Source: Geodermatophilus tzadiensis (GTDB taxonomy: Bacteria > Actinomycetota > Actinomycetes > Mycobacteriales > Geodermatophilaceae). Taken from it: 64,000 bases of DNA. Positions 38,947 through 47,221 of the stretch are shown here, piece after piece. The notes under the pieces were generated by a model. The model had not been told where the DNA came from. It searched no databases and worked only from the letters and a program-made list of their open reading frames with translations. The stretch is taken from assembly GCF_003002915.1 (NCBI RefSeq), contig NZ_PVTG01000012.1:62001-126000 (forward strand), in the 5' to 3' direction. The translations under genes were made by a program, and so were the position numbers. Position 1 is the first letter of the stretch, and each line of letters begins with the position of its first letter.

Positions 38947-39960
38947 GTGGATCCACTCGCTGGGGGCTCCGCCACGCAGGCGGAGCCGGGACGTCCCGTG
39001 CGCGCGCACGCGTCCTTCTCGCACACCGCGGCGGCGGTCCACTCCCCCGACGAGCTGGTCGCGGTGGCCGCCGCCGCCGTCGAGGAGGGGTTGCGCCAGG
39101 GCGACCTGCCGGTCCTCGCCCTCCCCCCGGAGGTCGCCGAGGCGGTGCGCCGCACGATCGGCGCGCGCGCCGGGCAGGTGGCGGACGACGAGCGCATCTG
39201 CCTGCGGGGGGTCCGGGCACCCGACGCCCTGGTCGTCCTCCGGCGGCTGCTCGAGCGGGCCCGCACCAGCGGCTCGGGCCGGTTGCGCGTCGTCGCCGAG
39301 CCGCAGTGGGGGACCGACCCGCTGCGCTGGCGCGAGGTGCGGCGCTACGAGTCGGTGTCCAACGCGCTGATGGCCCGGGCGCCGGTGACGGCGCTGTGCC
39401 TCTACGACCGCGAGCGGTTGCCCGCCGCGGTCGTCACCGCGGCGCGGCACACCCACCCCGAGCTGCTCATGGGCGGCATCCGCGTCGCCAGCAGCGACTA
39501 CCACCGGCCCGAGCTCTACCTGCGCGAGCTCGCCCGGGTCCGGGAGCCGGTCGAGGAGGGCCGGCCGGTGTTCGCCGTCGACGGCGTGCCCACCCTGCCG
39601 GCCCTGCGCGGCGCCCTCCGGCGCGTCCTGGCCGAGCGGGTGCCCGACGAGGACCAGCGCGCCGACCTGCACCTGGCGGTGAGCGAGGTGGCGGCGAACG
39701 CCTTCCGGCACGGGCGGCGGCCGGTGTCGGCGCGGGTGTGGGCCGACGACACCCGGGTCGTGTGCACCGTCACCGACTCCGGCCGCTCCTTCGACGACCC
39801 GCTCGCGGGGTTCCTCCCCGCCCACGGCGACGACCTGGCCGCCGGCGGGATGGGCCTGTGGCTGGCCCGCAAGCTCTGGGACTCCGTCGACCTGGTGCCC
39901 GGCCCGGCCGGCCTGACGGTGCGGCTCGGCACCGCGCTGGTCCGGCCCGCGGCGGCTTGA
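38947..39960 (+). CDS. MEDS-domain/RsbA-like ATP-binding anti-sigma regulator
   Basis: This 337-residue protein has an N-terminal MEDS-like sensor domain (about residues 20-190; HASFSHTAAAVHSPDELVAV, ALCLYDRERL, HTHPELLMGG) and a C-terminal RsbW-type ATPase with N-box LHLAVSEVAANAFRHGRR and G-box GGMGLWLARKLWD. The same pair of domains occurs in RsbA-type regulators of SigB-like factors. The GTG at 38947 has GAGGGG just upstream; earlier starts are possible. It follows the giant sensor gene and may be part of the same stress circuit. Confidence 0.88.
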   Translation: MDPLAGGSATQAEPGRPVRAHASFSHTAAAVHSPDELVAVAAAAVEEGLRQGDLPVLALPPEVAEAVRRTIGARAGQVADDERICLRGVRAPDALVVLRRLLERARTSGSGRLRVVAEPQWGTDPLRWREVRRYESVSNALMARAPVTALCLYDRERLPAAVVTAARHTHPELLMGGIRVASSDYHRPELYLRELARVREPVEEGRPVFAVDGVPTLPALRGALRRVLAERVPDEDQRADLHLAVSEVAANAFRHGRRPVSARVWADDTRVVCTVTDSGRSFDDPLAGFLPAHGDDLAAGGMGLWLARKLWDSVDLVPGPAGLTVRLGTALVRPAAA

Positions 39961-39992
39961 CGCTGCCGATCGCTCACTGCTGAGGTATCCGG

Positions 39993-40496
39993 GTGGAGGA
40001 TGCCGTCGACCTCATCCTCGAGCAGTGGGCGCGGGAGCGTCCCGACCTGGACTGCTCCCCGATGGGGGTCATCGGCCGGATCACCCAGCTGCAGCGGGAG
40101 GTCCACCTCGCCCAGCGCGCGACCTTCGCCCGGCACGGCCTCGACGCCCCGGCCTTCGACGTGCTGGCCGCGCTGCGCCGGGCGGGCGCGCCCTACCAGC
40201 TGACCCCCACCGCGCTCATGCGCACGGCGCTGGTGACCTCCGGGGCGATCACCCAGCGGCTGGACCGGCTGGAGGACAAGGGGCTGATCACCCGCACGCG
40301 CAGCGAGGCCGACGGGCGGGCCGTCGTGGTCACGCTCACCGCGGCCGGCCGGGCCGCGCTCGACGCGGCGCTGCCCGACCACCTGGAGACCGAGCGCGGC
40401 CTGCTGGCCGGGCTCTCCCCGGCCGAGCTCGACCAGCTGGCCGGGCTGCTGCGCCGGTTCCTGGTGACCCTGGGACGGCTGCCCCAGCGTCCCTAG
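39993..40496 (+). CDS. MarR-family transcriptional regulator
   Basis: This 167-residue protein has the winged-helix core of MarR: PTALMRTALVTSGAITQRLD as recognition region and DRLEDKGLITRTRSEADGRA as wing. GTG start at 39993. Its TAG stop overlaps the TAG of the convergent DNA ligase gene. The target genes and ligand are unknown. Confidence 0.92.
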   Translation: MEDAVDLILEQWARERPDLDCSPMGVIGRITQLQREVHLAQRATFARHGLDAPAFDVLAALRRAGAPYQLTPTALMRTALVTSGAITQRLDRLEDKGLITRTRSEADGRAVVVTLTAAGRAALDAALPDHLETERGLLAGLSPAELDQLAGLLRRFLVTLGRLPQRP

Positions 40497-41506
40497 TCCG
40501 CGGGCGGCACGTCCTCGGGGCGCAGGTCCGGGCGCACGCGGACGAAGCGCAGGGGGTGGCGGAAGACGCCGGCCTGCAGCGCGGCGTCGGCGCTCACCTC
40601 GACGACGACGCCGGGCGCGACCCGGGTCAGCGGCACCGAGAGCCGCCCGCCGCCGAAGCGGCCGGTGCCGATCCGGTCGGGCCACGGGTGGTCCGGCCCG
40701 GCGGGGGCGAGGACGGCGGCCAGCTCGGCCGCGGCGGCGGGGGAGAGCGGGCTGGTGCGGCCCACGACCACCAGCTCGCCGTCCCGGTAGCGCCCGGCCA
40801 CCAGCTGGCCGGGCCGCTCGAGCGTGCCGATCACCCCGCCGGCGAGCACCTCCGTCGTCTCCCAGGACTTGACCTTGAGCCACTCCCGCCGCCCGCCGGC
40901 GTACCGGGTGGCCGCGCCCTTGGCGACCAGGCCCTCGACGCCGAGCGGGCGCAGGTCGGCGGCCCAGCCGCGGGCCTCCTCCGGGTCGGCGGTGACCGGC
41001 GAGAGCTGCAGCGGCGGCACCCAGCGGGAGGCCAGCTCCTCCAGCCGGGCCCGGCGGGTGCGCAGCGGCCGGGTGCGGGTGTCCTCCCCGCCGGCGGCCA
41101 GCAGGTCGAAGGCGACGTAGGAGGCGGGGTGCGCGGCGGCCTGGGCGGCCATGCGCGACACGGGGGTGACCATGCGGCGCTGCAGCAGGCCGAAGTCGAG
41201 GCGCTCGCCGTTCCAGACGACCACCTCGCCGTCGAGGACGGTGCCGGCCGGCAGCTGCGCGCGGGCGGCCGCGGCGACGTCGGGGAAGCGGTCGGTGAGG
41301 TCGCGGCCCTGCTTGGACCACAGCCGGGTGCCGCCGCCGTCGCGGACCACGACGAGGCGGTAGCCGTCCCACTTGGGCTCGTACCGGCAGCCGCCGGGGA
41401 GCGCGTCGGCCCGGGGCAGGTCCCGCACCGGCTTGGCCAGCTGCACCGCGACCGGCCCGGCGAGGTCCGGCGGCAGGCCCGGCAACCCGGGGACGGAGAG
41501 CGGCAC
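40493..41506 (-). CDS. ATP-dependent DNA ligase (LigC-like)
   Basis: This 337-residue ligase has the adenylation motif EPKWDGYR with Lys45 as the AMP-accepting residue, LDGEVVVW (motif III), VEGLVAKG (motif IV) and REWLKVKSW (motif V), then an OB-fold. It lacks the polymerase and nuclease domains of LigD, like the LigC-type repair ligases of actinobacteria. No ku gene is adjacent. GTG start. It probably seals nicks in a backup repair pathway. Confidence 0.92.
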   Translation of the reverse strand: MPLSVPGLPGLPPDLAGPVAVQLAKPVRDLPRADALPGGCRYEPKWDGYRLVVVRDGGGTRLWSKQGRDLTDRFPDVAAAARAQLPAGTVLDGEVVVWNGERLDFGLLQRRMVTPVSRMAAQAAAHPASYVAFDLLAAGGEDTRTRPLRTRRARLEELASRWVPPLQLSPVTADPEEARGWAADLRPLGVEGLVAKGAATRYAGGRREWLKVKSWETTEVLAGGVIGTLERPGQLVAGRYRDGELVVVGRTSPLSPAAAAELAAVLAPAGPDHPWPDRIGTGRFGGGRLSVPLTRVAPGVVVEVSADAALQAGVFRHPLRFVRVRPDLRPEDVPPAD

Positions 41507-41740
41507 CGGGACAGCCTCGGGGCTCCCCGGCGGCTGCGCAGGCCCCTGAGCTGCCGGATCACCCCTTCAGGGCACGTCGCCACCCAGCGCGACGGATCCG
41601 GCGGGCGGCGCGGCCGGGGTGCCGGTGTCCAGGCACGATCGGGTTCCGGGCTGCGGCCGACGTCACGCGGCGTGCGGGACGCACCGCGCCCCGTCGGCGG
41701 TTGGGGTCGACGAGTCGTCCCGCCGTCCCCGGAGGTCCCG

Positions 41741-42316
41741 GTGTCCCGTCCCGTCCTGCAGGTGGTCGCCGCCAGCACCCGCCCCGGCCGCCGTGGCCTC
41801 GCCGTCGCCGAGTGGGTGGCGCAGCTGGCCCGGGAGCACGGGGGGTTCGACGTCGAGCTGGTCGACCTCGCCGCCGTCGGGCTGCCGGTGTTCGACGAGC
41901 CCGACCACCCGCGGCTGCAGCGCTACACCCACCAGCACACGAGGGACTGGAGCGCGACGGTGTCCCGCGCCGACGCGTTCGTCTTCGTCACCCCCGAGTA
42001 CAACCACTCGTTCCCGGCCTCGCTGAAGAACGCCCTGGACTACCTGTCGGCCGAGTGGGCCGACAAGGCGGCCGGGCTGGTGACCTACGGCGGCGTCTCG
42101 GCGGGCCTGCGGGCGTCGTCGGCGCTCAAGCCGGTGCTCGGCGCGCTGCGCGTGCTGCCCGTGGTCGAGGCGGTGTCGGTGCCCTTCTTCACCCGGTTCA
42201 TCGGCGAGGACGACCGCTTCGTCCCGAACCCCGAGCTGGAGGCCGGCGGCAAGGCGATGCTCGACGAGCTGGCCCGGCTGACCCCGGCCCTGCGCGCCCT
42301 CCGCGCCGCTGCGTGA
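41741..42316 (+). CDS. NADPH-dependent FMN reductase family protein
   Basis: This 191-residue flavodoxin-like reductase has the FMN phosphate loop ASTRPGRRGLAVAEWV and the family motif FVFVTPEYNHSFPASLKNAL followed by YGGVSAGLRA. Proteins of this type reduce quinones, azo dyes or chromate. The GTG at 41741 follows GGAGGT at 41731-41736. The 234-base interval before it shows only promoter-like sequence with no further gene. Confidence 0.93.
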   Translation: MSRPVLQVVAASTRPGRRGLAVAEWVAQLAREHGGFDVELVDLAAVGLPVFDEPDHPRLQRYTHQHTRDWSATVSRADAFVFVTPEYNHSFPASLKNALDYLSAEWADKAAGLVTYGGVSAGLRASSALKPVLGALRVLPVVEAVSVPFFTRFIGEDDRFVPNPELEAGGKAMLDELARLTPALRALRAAA

Positions 42317-42332
42317 CCCGGCCCGGGGCTCG

Positions 42333-42860
42333 TCAGAGGCCGTGCAGGAGCAGGAGGGCGTAGGCGGCGAGTGACGGGCCGTCGGTGAACCGGCCGTCGC
42401 GGACCATCGCCCGCAGTTCCGCCTCGGGGACGAAGACCGCGACCATGTCGGCCTCGGTCACCTCGCGGGCGGTCGGGCCGGGCGTCAGGTCGGTGGCCAG
42501 CCAGACGTCGAACTCCTGCGTCGACAGCCCCGGCGCCAGGTCGAGGTGGCCCAGGTGCTCCAGCCGGCCGGCCCGCAGCCCGGTCTCCTCGGCGAGCTCG
42601 GCGCGGGCCAGCTCCTCCGGCGTCCCGCTGCTGCCCGCCGTCCAGGTGCCCTGCGGGAACTCGTGCGCCCGGCGGCCGACCGGGTGGCGGAACTGCTCGA
42701 CCAGCCAGAACCCGTCCCGCTCGGCGGCGACCACGAGGGCGAAGTCCGGCTTCTCCACGACCGAGTAGACGCCGGTGGAGCCGTCGGCCCGCTCGACGGT
42801 GTCCTCGCGCAACCGGATCCAGGGGTTGCGGTAGACCTCCCGGCTGCCCGTCGTCCGCAT
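42333..42860 (-). CDS. Nudix hydrolase with degenerate Nudix box
   Basis: This 175-residue protein begins VYRNPWIRLREDTVE after a short tail and contains FPQGTWTAGSSGTPEELARA followed by ELAEETGL. The EE pair that binds metal is kept, but the usual arginine of REUxEE is alanine and the first conserved glutamate appears to be glycine. A nucleoside diphosphate derivative such as ADP-ribose is the expected substrate class, but the altered box makes this uncertain. It is divergent from the DUF1992 gene. Confidence 0.85.
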   Translation of the reverse strand: MRTTGSREVYRNPWIRLREDTVERADGSTGVYSVVEKPDFALVVAAERDGFWLVEQFRHPVGRRAHEFPQGTWTAGSSGTPEELARAELAEETGLRAGRLEHLGHLDLAPGLSTQEFDVWLATDLTPGPTAREVTEADMVAVFVPEAELRAMVRDGRFTDGPSLAAYALLLLHGL

Positions 42861-42894
42861 GCACGTGAGCCTGGCAGAGGCGGAGCATGGGGGC

Positions 42895-43383
42895 GTGACC
42901 GACCGCAAGCCGCCCGGGGTGTCCTTCGAGACCTGGGTCGAGCGGCAGATCGGCCAGGCGCAGCAGCGCGGCGACTTCACCGGCCTGCGCGGTGCCGGCG
43001 AGCCGCTGCCGGCGTGGGACCCCGACGAGACCGTGTACGACTGGGCGATCGCCAAGGCCCGCCGCGAGGGCATCCGGCCCGCCGAGATGCTGCCGCCGGG
43101 CCTGCGGCTGCGCCGGGAGCGCGACGAGCTGCCCGAGCGGGTGGCCGGCCTGCCCTCGGAGGGCGCGGTCCGCGCCGTCGCCGAGGACTACAACGCCCGC
43201 GTCGAGGCGTTCTGGCGCCGCCCGCAGGAGAGCCGCTGGTCGCCGGTGCCCGGCCTGGCCGACGTCGAGGCGCTGGTCGAGGGCTGGCGCGCGGACCGGC
43301 CGCCCCCGCCGCCCGAGCCGCCGGCCGCCCGGGTGCCGGACGCGCCACCGCGCCGCCGCTGGTGGCAGCGGCGGCGCGGGTGA
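42895..43383 (+). CDS. DUF1992 (DnaJ-homologue subfamily C28-like) protein
   Basis: This 162-residue protein carries the DUF1992 domain: SFETWVERQIGQAQQRGDF followed by LRGAGEPLP, and REGIRPAEMLPPGLRLRRER. The family has no J-domain in bacteria and unknown function. The tail is rich in Pro and Arg. GTG at 42895 is chosen because the domain starts soon after; an earlier ATG at 42859 overlaps the divergent Nudix start. Confidence 0.88.
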   Translation: MTDRKPPGVSFETWVERQIGQAQQRGDFTGLRGAGEPLPAWDPDETVYDWAIAKARREGIRPAEMLPPGLRLRRERDELPERVAGLPSEGAVRAVAEDYNARVEAFWRRPQESRWSPVPGLADVEALVEGWRADRPPPPPEPPAARVPDAPPRRRWWQRRRG

Positions 43384-43400
43384 GGGCTTCCCTCCGGCGG

Positions 43401-43641
43401 TCACCCGGGCACGCGGTCGAGAAAGCCGAGCACGGTGCGGATGCGGCCGTCCCCGTCGGTGACGGCGACGTCGAAGCCGGTCACCGGGGGCTCGGCGCCC
43501 TCGGGGCCGAGGTGCCACGTGAAGCGCACCTGGTCGTGGTGGGCGTCCACCGGCCCGGCGGGCCGGTGGACGAACCCGGGGAACTGTTCCTGCAGTGAAC
43601 AGCTCGTCCACCAGTGCCCGGCGGGCGGCGGGGTCGGTCTC
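43401..43641 (-). pseudogene. Decayed SnoaL/NTF2-like gene with internal deletion
   Basis: One frame carries ETDPAARRALVDELF, the usual beginning of the domain. A different frame carries PGFVHRPAGPVDAHHDQVRF and then GFDVAVTDGDGRIRTVLGFL, the usual C-terminal half. The middle of the domain is missing, and the frame changes near 43590-43605. No start codon with a ribosome-binding site precedes it. I read this as a gene lost by deletion. Confidence 0.7.
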
Positions 43642-43698
43642 GGGACCCCGCTGCCCCCCACCGCTCGCGAGCTCGCGGCGGGCCCTGCAACGGGGCCG

Positions 43699-44097
43699 TC
43701 AGCGGGTGCGCAGGGCGGTGAGCTGCAGGGCGGCGAACCCCGCGACGACGGCGGCCTGGAGCAGGGCCCAGGCGGTGCCGACGGCGGTGAGGTCGAAGCG
43801 CCCGGTGAGGACGGCGGCGACGCTGGCCGCCGTCCACAGCAGGTTCGCGACGACGACGGCCTCGGTGGCGACCGCCGACACCGGGCGCCGGGCGGCGACC
43901 ACGGCGACCGCGGCGGCGAAGACGACGAGGAAGGCGCCGATCCCGCGCAGGGCGCCCGCGGGGACGCCGAGCGGGCCGGTCAGCAGCGGGGCGGCGGCGA
44001 GGTAGGCCAGGCCGTTGACGCCGGTGACGGCGGCGTCGAGCCGCAGCGCCAGGCGGAGGAGGTCGAGGGGCCGGGTGGGGGCGGTGGTGTGCGTCAT
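43699..44097 (-). CDS. Four-helix membrane protein divergent from XRE regulator
   Basis: This 132-residue protein has four hydrophobic segments (about residues 25-45, 50-67, 75-95 and 103-128) and a Thr-rich start. It resembles the SPW-repeat or DUF-type integral membrane proteins often controlled by a divergent MmyB-like XRE regulator. The 87-base gap to that regulator holds a perfect 6-bp palindrome. Function unknown. Confidence 0.8.
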   Translation of the reverse strand: MTHTTAPTRPLDLLRLALRLDAAVTGVNGLAYLAAAPLLTGPLGVPAGALRGIGAFLVVFAAAVAVVAARRPVSAVATEAVVVANLLWTAASVAAVLTGRFDLTAVGTAWALLQAAVVAGFAALQLTALRTR

Positions 44098-44133
44098 GCC
44101 GGGAACCGTGGCCCCGGCCGGGAAGGGCGTCGA

Positions 44134-44171
44134 CTACCTCGCAGGTAGGCGACGGCGGCTCTCGCCGTCGC
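44134..44171. promoter_or_regulatory. Palindromes in the XRE/membrane-protein interval
   Basis: CTACCT-CGC-AGGTAG (44134-44148) is a perfect inverted repeat and the likely operator. Right after it GCGACGGCG (44149-44157) and CGCCGTCGC (44163-44171) form a second perfect 9-bp repeat that runs up to the regulator's -10 box. Confidence 0.6.
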
Positions 44172-44177
44172 TAGCGT
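44172..44177 (+). promoter_or_regulatory. -10 box TAGCGT of the XRE regulator
   Basis: TAGCGT lies seven bases before the GTG start at 44185, so the mRNA should be leaderless. The palindromes cover the region just upstream. Confidence 0.5.
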
Positions 44178-44184
44178 CCGCCCG

Positions 44185-45021
44185 GTGACCACCACCCTGC
44201 GGCCGCCGGTGGGCGCGCTGCTGCGCGGCTGGCGGCAGCGCCGCCGGCTCTCCCAGCTCGACCTGGCCACCGACGCCGGGGTCTCCGCGCGGCACCTGAG
44301 CTTCCTGGAGACCGGCCGGGCCCGCCCGAGCCGGGAGATGGTGCTCCGCCTGGCCGAGCAGCTCGACGTCCCGCTGCGCGAGCGCAACGACCTGCTGCTG
44401 GCCGCCGGCTTCGCACCCGCCTACGGCCGCCGCGGCCTCGACGCGCCGGACATGGCCGCCGTCACCCGGGCGCTGCACCTGGTGCTCGCCGCGTACGAGC
44501 CGTTCCCGGCGCTGGTGGTCGACCGCTCCTGGGAGCTGGTGACGGCCAACGCCGGCCTGGCGCTGCTCACCGACGGCGTCGCGCCGCACCTGCTGGAGCC
44601 GCCGGCCAACGTGCTGCGGGTGAGCCTGCACCCCGAGGGCCTGGCGCCGCGGATCGCCAACCTGCCGCAGTGGCGGGCGCACGTGCTGCACCGCCTCGGC
44701 CGGGAGGCGCACCTCACCGGCGACCCGGGACTGGCCGCGCTGCACCGGGAGCTGACCGCGCTGCCCGGCGGCACAGACCGCTCCACGCCCGACGGCATCG
44801 CGGTGCCGCTGCGGGTGCGCACCGGCGCCGGGGTGCTGTCCTTCCTCAGCACGGTGACCACCTTCGGCACCGCCGTCGACCTCACCGCCGCGGAGCTGTC
44901 GGTGGAGGCGTTCCTCCCCGCCGACGCCGCCACCGCCGAGGCCGTCCGCCACGTCGCGGCCGGGGCCTCCGGCGAGCACAGTGGAAGCATGCGTCCCGTC
45001 GACGGAGGAGGACGGCCATGA
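44185..45021 (+). CDS. XRE-family regulator with MmyB-like ligand-binding domain
   Basis: This 278-residue protein has an N-terminal helix-turn-helix (QLDLATDAGVSARHLSFLET followed by GRARPSREMV) and a C-terminal PAS-like MmyB domain (PFPALVVDRSWELVTANAGL; FLSTVTTFGTAVDLT) that in relatives binds fatty acyl ligands. It probably controls the divergent membrane-protein gene and itself through the CTACCT palindrome. The stop overlaps the next small gene as ATGA. Confidence 0.93.
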   Translation: MTTTLRPPVGALLRGWRQRRRLSQLDLATDAGVSARHLSFLETGRARPSREMVLRLAEQLDVPLRERNDLLLAAGFAPAYGRRGLDAPDMAAVTRALHLVLAAYEPFPALVVDRSWELVTANAGLALLTDGVAPHLLEPPANVLRVSLHPEGLAPRIANLPQWRAHVLHRLGREAHLTGDPGLAALHRELTALPGGTDRSTPDGIAVPLRVRTGAGVLSFLSTVTTFGTAVDLTAAELSVEAFLPADAATAEAVRHVAAGASGEHSGSMRPVDGGGRP

Positions 45022-45185
45022 CCGAGAGCACCGGGCCCGGCGGGAGCGACGCCCAGGGCGTCCGGTCGACGCCGAGCGGCACCGCCGGCAGCGAGGGCGA
45101 GGACCTGCACGGCACCGCCCGCGAGGTCCACCGGGACAACGAGGAGGGCGGCGCCGAGGAGGCGGCCCGGACCCCCGGGGCCTGA
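45018..45185 (+). CDS. 55-residue hydrophilic disordered protein
   Basis: ATG at 45018 overlaps the XRE stop as ATGA and has GGAGGA seven bases upstream. The 55-residue product (start MTESTGPGGSDAQ) is rich in Gly, Glu, Ser and Thr, has no hydrophobic core and no cysteine, and should be disordered. Coupling to the regulator gene supports translation. No family was recognised; a hydration or stress role is only a guess from composition. Confidence 0.6.
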   Translation: MTESTGPGGSDAQGVRSTPSGTAGSEGEDLHGTAREVHRDNEEGGAEEAARTPGA

Positions 45186-45269
45186 GCGGCCCGCGGCCCG
45201 CCGTCAGCACAACCGGGTTGCGGCGGCGAGGTCGCCGGGTAGGCGTCCCCCGAGGCAGAGGAGGCCACC

Positions 45270-45437
45270 ATGACCGAGGTGCCGGGCACCGACCGCGAGC
45301 AGGCGGAGGAGAACGTGCTGGCGGAGACGCCGATCCGCCCGGAGGGCATCGAGGAGGACACCTCCACCAGCGGCGACGAGGGCCAGACCGGCGACTCGGC
45401 CAAGCCGGGCGCCGGGAGCACCGACCCCGTCACCTGA
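45270..45437 (+). CDS. Second 55-residue acidic disordered protein
   Basis: ATG at 45270 follows AGAGGAGG. The product starts MTEVPGTDREQAEENVLAET, is 55 residues long and strongly acidic, and ends DPVT. Length, start and composition resemble the preceding small protein, though the sequences do not align well. It ends convergently with the minus-strand membrane gene (8-base overlap). Function unknown. Confidence 0.6.
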   Translation: MTEVPGTDREQAEENVLAETPIRPEGIEEDTSTSGDEGQTGDSAKPGAGSTDPVT

Positions 45438-45822
45438 CCCGGCGACGCCCCCGCCCGCCCGCGAGGAGGGCGAGCAGCGCCGTCCCGGCCGCGCAGGCCA
45501 GCGGCACCCCGGCGACCAGCCACAGGTCGCCGGCGCCCGCGGGCCCGCCGGCCGCCACCAGCCCGGCGGCCAGGCCGCCCACGGCCGCCGCGGCGCTCGC
45601 CGTCAGCGAGGACCGGCGGGGGTCCGGGGCGTCCCGCCGGGTCAGCGCCCCGGCGACCAGGGCGAGGACGGCGACGCCGAGGAGCAGCCCCCCGGCGGTG
45701 CGCTCGTGCCCGTGGTCGGAGATCGCGAACAGCAGGTAGCCGAGCGCCCCCACCAGCCCCGCCGAGGCCAGCCAGGCCCAGGGGAGGGCGGCGAGGGGGC
45801 GGGGGGTCGTCGCGGTCGTCAC
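45430..45822 (-). CDS. Four-helix membrane protein of unknown function
   Basis: This 130-residue protein starts at GTG 45822 (VTTATTPRPLAALPW) and has about four hydrophobic segments separated by short loops, with an arginine-rich C-terminus. The frame is open much further upstream without membrane character, so the GTG just before the first helix is chosen. No family was recognised. The 223-base interval before the divergent kinase gene contains that gene's promoter (TAGTCT at 45973-45978). Confidence 0.65.
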   Translation of the reverse strand: MTTATTPRPLAALPWAWLASAGLVGALGYLLFAISDHGHERTAGGLLLGVAVLALVAGALTRRDAPDPRRSSLTASAAAAVGGLAAGLVAAGGPAGAGDLWLVAGVPLACAAGTALLALLAGGRGRRRVR

Positions 45823-46045
45823 GGGACCGTCCTTCCGTCGCGGGTGCCGGGTGCCGCCATGGTGGCGAGCCGCGGGCCGGCTGTCACCGGTCCCGCGGCC
45901 CGGTCCCGCCTCGTCCCCGGGGACGAGACCGCACCGGCCTGCGGGACGATCCGGCCGGGGCGGCGCGGTCACTAGTCTCCGCAGGGCCGGGCACCCACGG
46001 TCGCGGGCTCCTCCGCGGGGTGCGCCCGGGCGAGGAGCGATCGCG

Positions 46046-47221
46046 ATGGAGGGGTCCACGGGGGTCCGCGCACCGTCGGACCCGGTGTACGCGCTGATCG
46101 CCGTGGTGTCGACCGGCGCGGCCGCGCTCGAGGGGCCGCCCGTCCTGCCGGTGCTGGTCTGTCTCGTCCTCGCGCTGGTCCCCTGGCTGCTCGTGGCCGC
46201 TGGCGCCGACCTGCCGCTCGCCCTGTTCGCCGTCCTGGCCGTGGCCCCGGTCGTGCCCGTGGTGGCCTGGTCGGGGGTCGGCAGCGCGCTGTTCCTCACC
46301 GTCGCCGCCGCCGCGCGGGTGGCCACCCGCACCGACCGGCGCGGGCTGCTGGCGGCGACCACCGCCGCGGCCGTCGCGGTGCCGTTCACCCCGTTCGCCG
46401 GCCTGCTGCCGCCCGGGACGGGCGAGGCCGAGCGCGGCGCGGGGTCGCTGTACTTCGCGTTCGGCACCGTCCTGGGCGTGCTGGTCGGCGTGCTGCTGCA
46501 CCGCGCCGCCGTGCTCACCGACGACCTGCGGGTCGCCCAGGAGCGCCTGGCCGAGGCGGCCGCGCGGCAGGAGCGGCAGCGGATCGCCCGCGACGTGCAC
46601 GACCTCGTCGCGCACTCGCTGACCGTCGTCGTCCTGCACGTGGGCGGCGCGCGCCGGGTGCTGCGCCGCGACCCGGGGGCGGCGGAGGGGGCGCTGGAGG
46701 AGGCCGAGCGGGTGTGCCGGGAGAGCCTGGACGGCATCCGCGGCGTGGTGGGCCTGCTGCGGTCGGGGCAGGACGAGCGCCCGGTGGTATCCCTGGACCT
46801 CGCCGAGCTGGTGGACGGCTACCGGGCGGCCGGCCTGCCGGTCGGCCTGCACACCACCGGGTCGACGGAGGCGCTGCCGCTGGTGGTGCGGGTGACCCTG
46901 CACCGGGTGGTGCAGGAGGCGCTGGCCAACGCGGCGCGGCACGCGGACGGCGCCCCGGTGCAGGTCCGCGTCGCGGTCGACGACGGCGGGGTGGAGGCCC
47001 GGGTGCGCAACGACCTGCCCGACACGGACCCGCCCGGGACGGGCCCCGCCGGCGGCGGGCACGGCGGCTTCGGGCTGGTGGGGTTGCGCGAGCGGGTGGC
47101 CTCGCTGGGCGGCGAGCTGACCTGGGGCCCGGAGGACGGCGCCTGGGGGGTCCGGTGCGTCCTGCCGCGGCACGCCGGGGACCGGGCCGTGCCCGCCGCG
47201 GCGGCGGGAGGGCAGGCGTGA
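46046..47221 (+). CDS. NarL/DesK-type sensor histidine kinase
   Basis: This 391-residue kinase has four to five N-terminal helices (about residues 12-160), a HisKA_3 region with the phospho-accepting histidine in RIARDVHDLVAHSLTVVVLH, and an ATPase domain (VVQEALANAARHADG; GGFGLVGLRERVASLGG). Start ATG 46046 follows GAGGAGCG. It overlaps the response regulator gene by GTGA, forming a standard two-component pair. Stimulus unknown. Confidence 0.94.
   Translation: MEGSTGVRAPSDPVYALIAVVSTGAAALEGPPVLPVLVCLVLALVPWLLVAAGADLPLALFAVLAVAPVVPVVAWSGVGSALFLTVAAAARVATRTDRRGLLAATTAAAVAVPFTPFAGLLPPGTGEAERGAGSLYFAFGTVLGVLVGVLLHRAAVLTDDLRVAQERLAEAAARQERQRIARDVHDLVAHSLTVVVLHVGGARRVLRRDPGAAEGALEEAERVCRESLDGIRGVVGLLRSGQDERPVVSLDLAELVDGYRAAGLPVGLHTTGSTEALPLVVRVTLHRVVQEALANAARHADGAPVQVRVAVDDGGVEARVRNDLPDTDPPGTGPAGGGHGGFGLVGLRERVASLGGELTWGPEDGAWGVRCVLPRHAGDRAVPAAAAGGQA

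Noticed and set aside
31630-39825. An 8.2-kb open frame on the minus strand, antisense to the giant sensor and DUF6986 genes
   Set aside because: High third-position GC removes stop codons from antisense frames. The translation is low-complexity with no domain, while the plus strand carries intact catalytic motifs. Only its last part (31630-31947) is a real gene, uraH.
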